In this document: piece by piece, positions 43,284 to 52,785 of the stretch | Position numbering within the stretch: position 1 is the stretch's first letter | How the letters are laid out: each line of letters starts with the position of its first letter | Origin: Kaistella montana | GTDB taxonomy: Bacteria; Bacteroidota; Bacteroidia; Flavobacteriales; Weeksellaceae | Assembly (NCBI RefSeq): GCF_024436175.1 | Contig: NZ_JANFQP010000001.1 | Location: forward strand, 372,001-436,000 | DNA: 64,000 bases | Reading direction: 5' to 3' | Program-made: the position numbers and the translations under genes | Notes under the pieces: generated by a model | The model's input: only the letters and a program-made list of their open reading frames with translations | The model's database searches: none | What the model was told of the DNA's origin: nothing

Positions 43284-44111
43284 ATGAAAAAACTTTTCGC
43301 AGGAGTAATTTTAGGATTGATTTTCTTGACGACTCCAAGTGCATTTGCACAAAATAAAATATTTATATATAATTATAAATTCATTCCAGATTCAACAAAT
43401 CACCAAAATGTGAAAGATGAATTAATGATTTTGAATATTCAAAAAGATAGATCGGAATTTTATAGTTCGGAAAGATATTCTTCCGATTCAACGCAGTTAG
43501 CAGAAAGTTTAAAAGGGCTTATGGCAATGCCGTATAATAAAGAAATGATTAGTGATAGAGTGATAAATTACCCTCAATCAAATCTGGCGGAATATATCAC
43601 TTTTATGTCTTGGGACAAGTATGTCGTCAAACAAGAAATTGATTTAAAATGGAAATTGGAAAATGAGTTCTCAACAATTTTAAACTATGATGTTCAAAAG
43701 GCTACAAGTGAGTTCGGAGGACGAAAGTGGATAGCATGGTTTGCTAAAGAGATCCCAATTCAATATGGACCTTATAAATTCAAAAATCTTCCGGGCTTAA
43801 TTCTGAAAGTGGAAGACACCAATAAGAATCACATTTTTGAATTAAAAGGAATTAAAAATAGCGTTGCCGACTTTGAATATCCAAAATTGAATAATTATAA
43901 AGAATTCAATTTAAGTTATGATCAATTTGTTAAAAAATTTAAAAATTATCGCAAGAATCCGACAGCCGATTTGATTGACAAAATTCCAGATCAAAGAGAT
44001 GCAAATGGAAACTTTAGAACATCTGCGCAGATAATTAAAGAACTAAATGATCAATGGTTAGATAGTTTTAAAAAAGATAATAATATAATCGAAATCAATT
44101 TACTAAAATAA
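43284..44111 (+). CDS. GLPGLI-family secreted protein (NLPGLI variant)
   Basis: A 275-aa exported protein with signal peptide ending AFAQ (about residue 23). The core reads 'FGGRKWIAWFAKEIPIQYGPYKF' then KNLPGLILKVED, with Asn for Gly in the name-giving motif. It is complete and ends in a Lys/Asn-rich tail. The next gene, 47 bases on, is a second family member, so this is a tandem pair. Function unknown. Confidence 0.88.
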   Translation: MKKLFAGVILGLIFLTTPSAFAQNKIFIYNYKFIPDSTNHQNVKDELMILNIQKDRSEFYSSERYSSDSTQLAESLKGLMAMPYNKEMISDRVINYPQSNLAEYITFMSWDKYVVKQEIDLKWKLENEFSTILNYDVQKATSEFGGRKWIAWFAKEIPIQYGPYKFKNLPGLILKVEDTNKNHIFELKGIKNSVADFEYPKLNNYKEFNLSYDQFVKKFKNYRKNPTADLIDKIPDQRDANGNFRTSAQIIKELNDQWLDSFKKDNNIIEINLLK

Positions 44112-44158
44112 AAAGACAGTTGGTTATAGATGGTCTTGAGATGTAAGAAGTACCTCAC

Positions 44159-44961
44159 ATGAAAAAAATATTATTAATCCTTTTGCTCTTATCAAATTTT
44201 GTTTTTGCACAAAATATATCTTTTGTATACGAACTCAAATATAAACCCGATTCAAATAAAGATAGTCTTTTAACGGAAGTATATTATTTAGATGTATTAG
44301 GAAATCAATCTGTATTTAGGTCTGAACAGGCAAGGATTTCTGATTCTCTAAAATATAATATGGGCTTTAGAGGTATAGAAAAAATAACTTTCACAGAACT
44401 TTATGTTATTAAAAACAGAGAAAGTAAAGAGATAATAAAAAATATTACAACACCTTTAATGAATGATCTCTATTTCATAAGATTAAAAGATCATATCGAT
44501 TGGCAAATATTGAATGATATACAGAAAATTGATAATATAGATTGCCAGAAAGCAACAGTGAATTATGGCGGAAGAAATTGGACAGCATGGTTTGATAAAA
44601 ATACACTAATCCAAGATGGGCCTTATGTTTTTCAAGGTTTGCCTGGACTTATTGTAAAATTATACGATGATAAAGGAGACTACGATTTTAACTTGATGGA
44701 AATCAAAAATAATAAGGATCATCAACTGTTTTATCTGAGAAAAGGGAAAGAAATAAGTTGGGATATTTATAAGAAATTGCAGTATAATTATTATTCCGAT
44801 CCATTCTCTGAAATTAAGAACGAGGTATAAAATACAAAATCGGCGACCAAAATGGTAATCCTGTTGATATGAATCTAAAACAGATGACAGAAAATATTCA
44901 AAAGAAAATGAGAGAAAATAATAATCCGATAGAACTCAATCATAAAATTGAATATAAATAA
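44159..44961 (+). pseudogene. GLPGLI-family protein, frameshifted near its C-terminus
   Basis: The frame from ATG 44159 has a signal peptide (ends VFAQ) and the full core ('YGGRNWTAWFDKN', FQGLPGLIVKLYD). It stops at 44830 after SEIKNEV (223 aa). Directly after, in the -1 frame, the sequence reads GIKYKIGDQNGNPVDMNLKQ and continues with the Asn-Pro-Ile-Glu-Leu motif to a stop at 44961. That is the standard family ending (compare NNPIELDK in the copy at 52893). One base is missing near 44823. About 45 C-terminal residues are therefore lost unless the base is a sequencing slip. Confidence 0.8.
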
Positions 44962-44989
44962 TCTGTTGTTGTTGTGTTGTTGTTATTTT

Positions 44990-45259
44990 CTATCGAATAT
45001 CGTCAATATCAGGTGAAGCATCAGTTCTGCTGATAAAATGGGTGCTTCCGTGTTTCTTTTTAATCTTATTTGCCCAAAGAATTCCTAAGCCAAAACCTAT
45101 TGCATTAATAAATACTAAAAGAAAAATTCCTGTAGTTTTATTTTCCATCGAAAGGTAAATTGCAACTCCTATAATTGCAGAGAGAATGGTAGGAGAAAGA
45201 ACAATTTTAATCCAATTAATCCATTCGATGACCGTTTCAAATACAGATTGTTTTTCCAA
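44990..45259 (-). CDS. Small two-helix membrane protein, 89 aa
   Basis: A hypothetical protein with hydrophobic segments at about residues 17-35 and 43-61, followed by a basic stretch (ANKIKKKHG) and an acidic tail. Positive-inside logic puts both ends in the cytoplasm. I recognise no family. It lies alone, reverse to the GLPGLI pair. Confidence 0.6.
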   Translation of the reverse strand: MEKQSVFETVIEWINWIKIVLSPTILSAIIGVAIYLSMENKTTGIFLLVFINAIGFGLGILWANKIKKKHGSTHFISRTDASPDIDDIR

Positions 45260-45352
45260 GATGTTTTTTATAATTAAATACGAAAAAATAGCGTCAGAAG
45301 TTACATTTTAAAAAAAGGTATTCTTAATCAGAAAAGTGATTTCCTACTATCT

Positions 45353-45396
45353 TTAAAAAAAAAATAAGGCAATTCCAATTTGAACTGCCTTATTTT
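45353..45396 (-). terminator. rpe terminator
   Basis: On the minus strand AAAATAAGGCA and TGCCTTATTTT (with an extended GTTC/GAAT arm containing one G-U) form a hairpin followed by a T run. Confidence 0.7.
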
Positions 45397-45403
45397 ATTT
45401 TTT

Positions 45404-46054
45404 TTAAATTTTCAAAAGTTCTATCGTTTTTTCAGGACTTTCAGAGGAAAATACAGCGTTTCCGGCGACGAGGACATCAGCTCCGGCTTCGAAAAGTTTC
45501 GCGGCATTGTCTAGATTTACGCCACCGTCGATTTGAATTAATGCAGTGGAATTATTGGATAAAATAAGATCTTTCGTTTCTGCGATTTTTTTGTAGGTAT
45601 TTTCAATGAATTTTTGTCCACCAAAACCCGGATTTACACTCATTAATAATACCAAATCTACCTCCGAGATGATGTCTTCCAGCATCAAAACCGGCGTTGA
45701 TGGATTCAAAACGACACCTGCTTTTGCGCCTTTGTCCTGAATGAAATTGATTGTGCGGTGAAGATGGGTACACGCTTCATAATGCACGGAAACCAAATCT
45801 GCACCCATGTTGATGAATTCTTCCACGTATTTTTCGGGTTCTACAATCATTAAATGGACATCCACAAATTTCTTCGCGTGTTGTTGAATGGTTTTCATTA
45901 CCGGAAATCCGAAGGAAATGTTGGGTACAAATCTTCCGTCCATGACGTCCACATGCAGCCAATCTGCTTGGGAATTATTGAGCATTTCGATGTCGCGTTG
46001 CAGATTCCCAAAGTCTGCGGATAAAAGAGAAGGAGCTATTAACTTAGTTTTCAT
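45404..46054 (-). CDS. rpe: Ribulose-phosphate 3-epimerase
   Basis: A 216-aa TIM-barrel enzyme interconverting ribulose-5-phosphate and xylulose-5-phosphate. Metal-binding residues appear in 'HVDVMDGRFVPN', 'DVHLM' and 'IQIDGGVN'; the phosphate loop is 'MSVNPGFGGQ' plus 'VLVAGNAVF'. It lies 43 bases downstream of the M42 peptidase gene and may share its transcript. Confidence 0.95.
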   Translation of the reverse strand: MKTKLIAPSLLSADFGNLQRDIEMLNNSQADWLHVDVMDGRFVPNISFGFPVMKTIQQHAKKFVDVHLMIVEPEKYVEEFINMGADLVSVHYEACTHLHRTINFIQDKGAKAGVVLNPSTPVLMLEDIISEVDLVLLMSVNPGFGGQKFIENTYKKIAETKDLILSNNSTALIQIDGGVNLDNAAKLFEAGADVLVAGNAVFSSESPEKTIELLKI

Positions 46055-46065
46055 TTTTTTTCTTA

Positions 46066-46097
46066 TTAGATGTTAGATACAAGATTCTTGACTCTAT
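46066..46097. repeat. Short TTAGA-type intergenic repeat
   Basis: TTAGATGTTAGATACAAG followed by TTCTTGACTCTA, a relative of the string at 32480-32515 upstream of crcB. It fills the spacer between the peptidase and rpe genes. Confidence 0.4.
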
Positions 46098-47174
46098 TTA
46101 ATGATACTTCAATTTCATGTCAGGTTTAATCTTCAATAGCGTTTCATAAATCAACTGAATCACATTTCCGACATCTTCTTTGGAAACCATTTCTACCGTG
46201 GTGTGCATGTATCGCAAAGGAAGAGAGATTAAAGCAGAAGGAACTCCGCCGTTGGAATGCGCGAAAGCATCGGTGTCGGTTCCTGTTGCGCGGCTTGCTG
46301 CAGCTCTTTGGAAAGGGATTTTCTTGGTTTTTGCGGTTTCCACAATCAGTTCACGAATGATGTGATGAACGCTCGGTGCGAAGAAAACTACCGGTCCGTT
46401 GCCACATTTTTGGTCACCTTCTTTTTTCTTTTCAATCATCGGTGTGGATGTGTCGTGAGTAACATCCGTCACGATTGCGATGTTCGGTTTAATGGTATCT
46501 GCAATCATATCGGCGCCGTATAAACCGACTTCTTCCTGCACGGAATTGGTAATGTATAGACCGAAAGGCAGTTTCTTTTTGTTTTCTTTTAAAAGTCGAG
46601 CCACTTCGGCAATCATAAATCCGCCAATTCTGTTGTCCAAAGCACGACAAACGAAATATCGGTCATTCAGTTCGAAGAATTCGTCGGGATAAGTGATCAT
46701 CGTACCAACGAAAATTCCTAAATCTTCCACTTCTTTTTTGCTGGTTGCGCCACAATCGATGAAAATATTTTCGAGTTTCGGAACCGGTTCGTTGGAATTT
46801 ACGCCACGAGTATGAATTGCCGGCCAACCGAAAACACCTTTTACAATGCCTTTTTCGCCATGAATATGAACTACTTTGGAAGGAGCAATCATTTGATCAG
46901 AACCACCATTTCGGATGACATAAATTAAACCATCATCGGTGATGTAATTCACATACCAAGAAATTTCATCCGCGTGCGCTTCGATGACTACTTTGAATTC
47001 CGCTTCAGGATTGATAATTCCGTAGCAAGTTCCGTAGTGGTCTACTTCAATTTTGTCCACATAGGGTTTGATGTAATTCATCCAGACTTTTTGGCCGTTG
47101 TGTTCGTAACCAGTTGGACTTGCAGTGTTTAGATATTCTTCTAAAAATTTAAGAGATTTATTTTCAAATTTCAT
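46098..47174 (-). CDS. M42-family aminopeptidase
   Basis: A 358-aa dinuclear metallopeptidase of the glutamyl/tetrahedral aminopeptidase family. Metal ligands lie in 'VIEAHADEISWYV' (His, Asp) and 'RALDNRIGG' (bridging Asp); the catalytic Glu pair is in 'NSVQEEVGLYGA', and a later His is in 'RYMHTTVEM'. It likely trims peptides in the cytoplasm (no signal peptide). It lies divergent from the DUF4294 gene. Confidence 0.92.
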   Translation of the reverse strand: MKFENKSLKFLEEYLNTASPTGYEHNGQKVWMNYIKPYVDKIEVDHYGTCYGIINPEAEFKVVIEAHADEISWYVNYITDDGLIYVIRNGGSDQMIAPSKVVHIHGEKGIVKGVFGWPAIHTRGVNSNEPVPKLENIFIDCGATSKKEVEDLGIFVGTMITYPDEFFELNDRYFVCRALDNRIGGFMIAEVARLLKENKKKLPFGLYITNSVQEEVGLYGADMIADTIKPNIAIVTDVTHDTSTPMIEKKKEGDQKCGNGPVVFFAPSVHHIIRELIVETAKTKKIPFQRAAASRATGTDTDAFAHSNGGVPSALISLPLRYMHTTVEMVSKEDVGNVIQLIYETLLKIKPDMKLKYH

Positions 47175-47228
47175 ATAAAAGGGAATGAATTTTGTTGCTG
47201 ATATTTGATTTTATAGGAAGTAAAAGTA

Positions 47229-47936
47229 ATGAAATTTAATAAAATAATCGTAATATTTCTTTTGTTTTCGGGGTTTATAGCATATGCACAGCAGGATTCA
47301 CTTTTTTCCCCGAAGCCTTTAAGCCAATATCCGCCAGAGCTTTTGAAAACGGATGAATTTGGAAATAAATATTACTACGACGAAGCGCAAAAAGCTAAGA
47401 TATACGAAATCAATGGTGAAAATGTAGTGGTGATGGATGAGTTGATTCTACTGAATAAACCTAGATTTAATAATCAACTCGATCAAAATTATTACTATTT
47501 CCTCAACAAAAAACTCAACAGGGTTTATCCGTTGTTTCTTACGGCTTTAAGCCAGTACCAAAACATTCAAAAAGATCTTCAAAATCTTGACAGAAAGTCT
47601 CAACGCAAATATATTGATGAGCGCCAAAAAGCGCTTGCAGATCAATATGAAAAGCAATTAAGAGATTTGACGACTACAGAAGGGAAGGTTTTTGCGAAAC
47701 TCATGAACCGCGCGACCGGAAAAACGGTTTTCGAAATTATTAAAGAATTGCGAGGCGGATGGAGTGCTTTCTGGTGGAACGTGAAAGGAAACATTGCAGA
47801 TGTTGACCTCAAAGAGCCTTATGATCCCCATAGAAACAGATCCGACGAGTTTGTGGAATCCTTGCTTCAAAGCAACTGGAATGCTGGTTATTTCCTACCG
47901 TATCCAGGTTATCAGAATTTTAAAATTAAAAAATAG
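47229..47936 (+). CDS. DUF4294 exported protein
   Basis: A 235-aa protein with a signal peptide (MKFNKIIVIFLLFSGFIAYAQ). The DUF4294 region (about 60-215) is recognised by 'NKKLNRVYPLFLTALSQYQ' and 'TGKTVFEIIKELRGGWSAFWWN'. The family is confined to Bacteroidota and has no known function. It is followed three bases later by the S1/P1 nuclease gene, a likely operon. Confidence 0.88.
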   Translation: MKFNKIIVIFLLFSGFIAYAQQDSLFSPKPLSQYPPELLKTDEFGNKYYYDEAQKAKIYEINGENVVVMDELILLNKPRFNNQLDQNYYYFLNKKLNRVYPLFLTALSQYQNIQKDLQNLDRKSQRKYIDERQKALADQYEKQLRDLTTTEGKVFAKLMNRATGKTVFEIIKELRGGWSAFWWNVKGNIADVDLKEPYDPHRNRSDEFVESLLQSNWNAGYFLPYPGYQNFKIKK

Positions 47937-47939
47937 TTT

Positions 47940-48731
47940 ATGAGAAAATTTCTAATGAACTTAGTGCTGATCATTTCGGTATTGAGTTTCAGTTTTGTGT
48001 ATTCTTATGGTGTAACCGGTCACAGAGTGGTGGCGGAAATTGCCGAAAACCATCTTTCCGGAAAAGCGAAAAGAAACCTGAAGAAAATCATCGGGCAGGA
48101 AAAACTTGCTTATTGGGCAAATTGGCCGGATTTCATCAAATCTGATACTACCGGAGTTTGGAAACAGACTGATCGTTGGCATTATGTAAACATCAATCCA
48201 CAACCGAATTTTAAGATGTTTTCTGATAGTTTGAAGGCACAAACCGGTCCGAATTTATATACCCAAATCAAAACGCTTTCAGAGCAAATTAAAGATAAAA
48301 AAACATCCGCCAAAGATCGCGAGATTGCACTGCGTTTTCTGATTCATTTGGTTGGAGACTCATCGCAACCATTGCATGTAGGGAGAGCGGAAGATTTAGG
48401 AGGAAACAAAGTGAAAATTAAATTTTTTGGTGAAAATACCAATTTGCATACGCTTTGGGATACTAAATTGATCGATTTTCAGAAATACAGCTACACTGAA
48501 TATGCTGCTTTATTGGATGTAAAATCAAAAGAAGAAGTGAAGCAAATACAATCAGGAACTTTAGAAGATTGGTTGTACGAGAGTCACCTAAGTGCTAATA
48601 GAATTTATGCCAACACTTTAATGGATGGTTCTTATTCTTACGATTACAACTATAAATTTACAGATTTAATGGAGCGTCAGTTGCTCTATGGAGGTTTGAG
48701 ATTAGCAAAAATATTGAACGAAATTTTATAA
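47940..48731 (+). CDS. S1/P1-family nuclease, exported
   Basis: A 263-aa zinc nuclease for single-stranded nucleic acids. The signal peptide ends near residue 20; the mature start reads YGVTGHRVVAEIAENHL, with Tyr where family members have Trp. That residue binds zinc through its backbone, so activity may be kept. Further ligands lie in 'WANWPDFIK', 'DRWHYVNI', 'LIHLVGDSSQPLHVG' and 'NLHTLWD'. Its stop overlaps the end of the convergent Nudix gene by six bases. Confidence 0.92.
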   Translation: MRKFLMNLVLIISVLSFSFVYSYGVTGHRVVAEIAENHLSGKAKRNLKKIIGQEKLAYWANWPDFIKSDTTGVWKQTDRWHYVNINPQPNFKMFSDSLKAQTGPNLYTQIKTLSEQIKDKKTSAKDREIALRFLIHLVGDSSQPLHVGRAEDLGGNKVKIKFFGENTNLHTLWDTKLIDFQKYSYTEYAALLDVKSKEEVKQIQSGTLEDWLYESHLSANRIYANTLMDGSYSYDYNYKFTDLMERQLLYGGLRLAKILNEIL

Positions 48732-49142
48732 GAACTTTTCTTTCAGTTTTTCGAAAACAATTTTATCAATAGGTAACGGAAATGGATTTTCATCAATATC
48801 GATGGGAATCCATTCTGTTTTTTCAATGCAAGGATCCATGATGAGGAATTCATTTTCATCGATGATTTCCACCAAATAATACACCGTCAAAAGCTGTTCA
48901 TTGTTTCGGAAGCGCGATACTAGGAAATCTTCTTGGGTATAAAGATGACCGAGAATATTTATTTTCACATTCAGTTCTTCCTCAAATTCCCGATGCAAGC
49001 AATCTTGTAATCCTTCTCCGAATTCCAGGCCACCACCAGGAAGTTTCATCAATTGTTCACCTGCATATTCTTCGTGTAAAACCAGCACTTTTTTATCTTT
49101 CACTGCAGCGGCATAAACACGAATATTGAACTTGTCGATCAT
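48726..49142 (-). CDS. Nudix hydrolase
   Basis: A 138-aa Nudix pyrophosphatase. The Nudix box is complete: G-GLEFGE-GLQDCLH-REFEEEL (about residues 37-59). Substrate unknown; the ADP-sugar or nucleotide branches are possible. It lies 32 bases after mnmD on the same strand and converges with the nuclease gene, sharing six bases at the stops. Confidence 0.9.
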   Translation of the reverse strand: MIDKFNIRVYAAAVKDKKVLVLHEEYAGEQLMKLPGGGLEFGEGLQDCLHREFEEELNVKINILGHLYTQEDFLVSRFRNNEQLLTVYYLVEIIDENEFLIMDPCIEKTEWIPIDIDENPFPLPIDKIVFEKLKEKFL

Positions 49143-49174
49143 AATAGACTGGCTTAATTGTTTTCACAAAGTTA

Positions 49175-49861
49175 CTAAAAACCCTCATTTAATTTCACTG
49201 CGTTAATCATTTCTCGTTTTCCGGGAGGACCTGCTTTTTTCTCTATTTTAAAATTAAGTTCTTGTAGGATTCTTCTTACGCTTCCTTTAGAAGAATAGGT
49301 GGTGAGCAAACCGCCGATTGCCATTTTGTCGGAAACCATTTCAAATAAAGGTTTTTCCCATAAATCCGGTTGAACTCTCGCGCCGAAACAATCATAATAA
49401 ACAAGGTTAATTTTCGGTAAATCAATGTTTTTCAGTTCAAAAAAATCAGCTTTGTATTTGGTGAAGAAAAAATTCGAGAGAATTTCTATGGTTTCATTCC
49501 ATTCGCAAGAGTGAATTTGATGGTAATATTCTTTCATTTTTGGGTTTTGAAAGAAAGAATCATAGGCTAGCTCCTCGATTTCTGAATTGTTTACAGGATA
49601 TTTTTCAATTGTAAAGAATTTGATTATATGATTTTTGTCAGTTTTCAAAAATTCATCAATTGTTACCAAAACGTTAAGTCCTGTTCCAAAACCGAGTTCT
49701 AAAATATTAATATCGCAAAAATAAACCAGATTTAATCCATTTTTAATAAACACGTGTATCGCCTCTTGGAGGGCTCCGTAATGTGAATGGTAATTTTCAT
49801 TTAATTCATTGATATATAATGTTTTACTTCCGTCTGAAGTGGTTTTAATTTCCCGATTCAT
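49175..49861 (-). CDS. mnmD: tRNA 5-methylaminomethyl-2-thiouridine methyltransferase
   Basis: A 228-aa SAM-dependent methyltransferase that completes the mnm5s2U wobble modification. The SAM loop is ILELGFGTGLN, with 'LVYYDCFGARVQPDLW' and 'GGLLTTYSSKGSVRRIL' later. It corresponds to the MnmD half of E. coli MnmC; the FAD-dependent MnmC1 half is absent, which is normal for stand-alone MnmD. Confidence 0.9.
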   Translation of the reverse strand: MNREIKTTSDGSKTLYINELNENYHSHYGALQEAIHVFIKNGLNLVYFCDINILELGFGTGLNVLVTIDEFLKTDKNHIIKFFTIEKYPVNNSEIEELAYDSFFQNPKMKEYYHQIHSCEWNETIEILSNFFFTKYKADFFELKNIDLPKINLVYYDCFGARVQPDLWEKPLFEMVSDKMAIGGLLTTYSSKGSVRRILQELNFKIEKKAGPPGKREMINAVKLNEGF

Positions 49862-49892
49862 CTTAATTTTTTTTCAAAATTAAATCAAAATT

Positions 49893-49921
49893 TTGATATT
49901 TAAAAAATTATATTAAATTTG
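49893..49921 (+). promoter_or_regulatory. ilvE promoter
   Basis: TTG at 49893-49895 and a perfect TAnnTTTG box (TAAATTTG, 49914-49921) are 18 bases apart, 25 bases before the ATG. Confidence 0.75.
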
Positions 49922-49946
49922 TAGAACATCAACTAAAATTTTTAAA

Positions 49947-51020
49947 ATGATAATTCAAAAATCTACAAATCCGCGAATTTCGACATTCGACCCTGATAAT
50001 TTTTCCTTTGGAAATACCTTTATCGATCACATGGTTATTTGCGAATATGAAAACGGTAAATGGGGTGATGTGAAGGTAATGCCTTATGGAGGATTGCCTT
50101 TTTCACCAGCAATGATGGGAGTAAATTATGGTCAGGCGTGTTTCGAAGGAATGAAGGCGTACAAAGATCCAAATGGAGACGTTTTCCTTTTCAGGCCGGA
50201 GAAGAATTTTGAAAGAATCAATAAATCGGCGAAACGACTTGCAATGCCGGAAGTTACTGAAGAAATGTTCATAGGAGGACTGAAAGCTTTGGTAGATATC
50301 GACAGAGCTTGGATTCCACAAGGAGAAGGAATGTCGTTGTATATCCGACCACTTATTTTCGCTACTGAAGAAGCTTTGAAGGCTAGAATTTCCGACAAAT
50401 ATATGTTTGCAATTGTAGCAACTCCTGCAAAAAGTTATTACACAGAACCGGTTTCTGTTTTAATTTCTGACTTCTATTCGAGATCAGCAAACGGAGGAGT
50501 AGGATCAGCGAAAGCGGCAGGAAACTATGCTGCGTCGTTTTATCCAACTCAACTTGCGATTGAACAAGGTTACGAGCAAATTATCTGGACTGATGATTCT
50601 ACCCACGAATATTTCGAAGAAAGTGGAACTATGAACGTTTTTGTAAGAATTAATGATACTATTTATACGCCACCAACTTCTGAGAAAATCTTGGATGGTG
50701 TTACTAGAGACAGTTTTATTAATTTAGCGAAGAAGCGCGGAATTGAAGTAAAAATAGAACCAGTAGCTGTAAAAACCGTTATTGAAGCTCAGAAAAATGG
50801 TACTTTAAAAGAAGTTTGGGGAGTTGGAACTGCTGTTGTAACCAGTGTTTTCCAGGCATTAGGATATAAAGGTGAAAAACTAATGTTGCCAACCCTTCCT
50901 GCTGAAGAAAGTTATGCATTAACCCTTCAAAAAGATTTGGTCGATATCCAAACCAATAAATCTGAAGATCCTTTCGGATGGAGAGTTTTGGTAGAAAAGA
51001 AAATTATGGAAACTGCATAA
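49947..51020 (+). CDS. ilvE: Branched-chain amino acid aminotransferase
   Basis: A 357-aa class IV PLP aminotransferase. 'GQACFEGMKAYK' is the N-terminal hallmark, the PLP Lys is in GSAKAAGNYAAS, and 'EESGTMNVF' follows. It performs the last step of Leu, Ile and Val synthesis and the first of their breakdown. No other ilv gene is nearby. Confidence 0.95.
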   Translation: MIIQKSTNPRISTFDPDNFSFGNTFIDHMVICEYENGKWGDVKVMPYGGLPFSPAMMGVNYGQACFEGMKAYKDPNGDVFLFRPEKNFERINKSAKRLAMPEVTEEMFIGGLKALVDIDRAWIPQGEGMSLYIRPLIFATEEALKARISDKYMFAIVATPAKSYYTEPVSVLISDFYSRSANGGVGSAKAAGNYAASFYPTQLAIEQGYEQIIWTDDSTHEYFEESGTMNVFVRINDTIYTPPTSEKILDGVTRDSFINLAKKRGIEVKIEPVAVKTVIEAQKNGTLKEVWGVGTAVVTSVFQALGYKGEKLMLPTLPAEESYALTLQKDLVDIQTNKSEDPFGWRVLVEKKIMETA

Positions 51021-51118
51021 GTTTTTACAAAATACAATCTGAAACCGGGGAAATTTTAATCCTCGGTTTTTTCGTTTTACTATGTTGTTCGAAATGCTTA
51101 TTTTCGCAAAAGTTTTAT

Positions 51119-51628
51119 ATGAAAAAAAGTATTTTAATATCGTTTTTGTTTTTGATTTCTTGTGCTCAAAATACGCAGACGCATCCTCCTGTAGGCGGTT
51201 TTCTGAGTGAAAAAGATTTGAATACTTCCAAAAACAGGGCGAAAAATCTCAACGAAACCGAAAGGAAACAAATTCAGGATTGGATTGCCAATCAGCAAGA
51301 GAAATTTTATCCAATGAGCATGAATTATTGGGTAAACATTGAAAATTTGCAACAAAATCCGAAAAGGAACGATGGCGAAACTGTTTCTTATCAATATGAT
51401 TTGTATGATTTCGACCTTGTCAAACTTTATAATGCTCCCAAGAAAAATAGCAATGTTCAGTTTGGTCGTTTCGAAGAATTGAAAGCCGTGGAAGATGCCT
51501 TAAGATATTTGAAAAAAGGCCAGGAAGCAACGCTTTTAGTCCCATCAGTATTGGCTTTCGGAACTTATGGTGATAATGACAAAATTCCGAATGATATGCC
51601 TCTGATCATCAAAATAAAAGTATTGTAA
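51119..51628 (+). CDS. gldI: Gliding-type FKBP peptidyl-prolyl isomerase lipoprotein (GldI-like)
   Basis: A 169-aa lipoprotein with signal MKKSILISFLFLISCA and a single FKBP domain ('YDFDLVKLYNA...LKKGQEATLLVPSVLAFGTYGD'). It matches GldI of gliding flavobacteria, needed for T9SS/gliding function in Flavobacterium johnsoniae. Many non-gliding relatives keep it as a periplasmic foldase. The frame continues upstream into ilvE, but the lipoprotein start at 51119 is clear. It is followed after 11 bases by another isomerase gene. Confidence 0.85.
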   Translation: MKKSILISFLFLISCAQNTQTHPPVGGFLSEKDLNTSKNRAKNLNETERKQIQDWIANQQEKFYPMSMNYWVNIENLQQNPKRNDGETVSYQYDLYDFDLVKLYNAPKKNSNVQFGRFEELKAVEDALRYLKKGQEATLLVPSVLAFGTYGDNDKIPNDMPLIIKIKVL

Positions 51629-51639
51629 AATAAAAATTA

Positions 51640-52749
51640 ATGATAAAGAAGAATTTTTTAATCGCATTAGCAGCAATATTGCTAACAAGTTGTACCCCAA
51701 TTTATAAAAAAATGAACGTAGACAAAGAAACTTACGAAGGCCTAAAAGATGGTCTTTATGCAAATTTCCAAACATCAAAAGGAAATATGATTGTTAAATT
51801 CGAAGATAAAAAAGCGCCGGTTACCGTTGCCAATTTCGTCGGATTAGCAGAAGGAAAAATAGAAAACAAATCCAAAGCGAAAGGAGTTCCTTTCTATGAT
51901 GGAACCATTTTTCACCGTGTGATTAAGGATTTCATGATTCAAGGTGGTGATCCAAAAGGAACCGGAATGGGCGATCCTGGTTATAAATTTGATGATGAAA
52001 AGAACGATTTGCAACACAAAGGCAAAGGAATTCTTTCCATGGCGAATTCTGGTCCAAACACCAATGGTTCCCAGTTTTTCATTACCGAAGTTGCAACGCC
52101 TTGGTTGGACGGAAGACATACTATTTTCGGTGAAGTAGTGAAAGGTGAAGAGGTAATTGATGCCATCGCGAATGTAGAAAAAGGAGCGCAGGACAAACCA
52201 AAAACCGATGTGGTTTTAGAGAAAGTTTCTGTTTTTTCAAAAGGTGATGAATACAAAGATTACGATGCAGCCAAACTTTTCAACGAAGGAAAAGGAAAAA
52301 TTCAGGAAAATAACAAGGCAATTCTCGCTAAAATAGAAGCTGAAAAGAAGAAAAAAGAAGAAGAATTTGCCGCAAACCAACAAAAATTAGTTGATGATTT
52401 GAAAGCAGGAATGCAAGTAACTCCATCTGGTTTGTACTACAAAATTACCAAAACTACCCACGGTGTAGCTCCAAAAGCTGGAGATGAAGTTTCTGTGCAT
52501 TATGCTGGAAAATTGGTTGATGGCAGCGAATTCGATTCCTCTTTCAAAAGAAATCAGCCGATCGAAATTCCTATCGGAGTTGGACAAGTAATCAAAGGTT
52601 GGGACGAAGGAATCTTGCTTTTAAAAGAAGGAGAAGCAGCAACACTTTTAATTCCATCTGAATTAGGTTACGGAGCAAGAGGGGCAGGAGGCGTAATTCC
52701 ACCAAACGCTTGGCTCATCTTCGATGTAGAATTGGTAAAAGTAAATTAA
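51640..52749 (+). CDS. Cyclophilin-FKBP fusion isomerase, lipoprotein
   Basis: A 369-aa periplasmic foldase with two different prolyl-isomerase folds. Residues 1-18 are a lipoprotein signal (ILLTSC), about 35-205 a cyclophilin domain ('FHRVIKDFMIQGGDPKGTG', 'GPNTNGSQFFIT'), about 215-255 a Lys/Glu coiled linker, and about 265-369 an FKBP domain ('AGDEVSVHYAGKLVDGSEFDSS', 'GYGARGAGGVIPPNAWLIFDVEL'). With gldI it forms a two-gene foldase operon. Confidence 0.93.
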   Translation: MIKKNFLIALAAILLTSCTPIYKKMNVDKETYEGLKDGLYANFQTSKGNMIVKFEDKKAPVTVANFVGLAEGKIENKSKAKGVPFYDGTIFHRVIKDFMIQGGDPKGTGMGDPGYKFDDEKNDLQHKGKGILSMANSGPNTNGSQFFITEVATPWLDGRHTIFGEVVKGEEVIDAIANVEKGAQDKPKTDVVLEKVSVFSKGDEYKDYDAAKLFNEGKGKIQENNKAILAKIEAEKKKKEEEFAANQQKLVDDLKAGMQVTPSGLYYKITKTTHGVAPKAGDEVSVHYAGKLVDGSEFDSSFKRNQPIEIPIGVGQVIKGWDEGILLLKEGEAATLLIPSELGYGARGAGGVIPPNAWLIFDVELVKVN

Positions 52750-52785
52750 TGCTGTGAGGTGGTAATCGTTAAAGAGATAACATTG

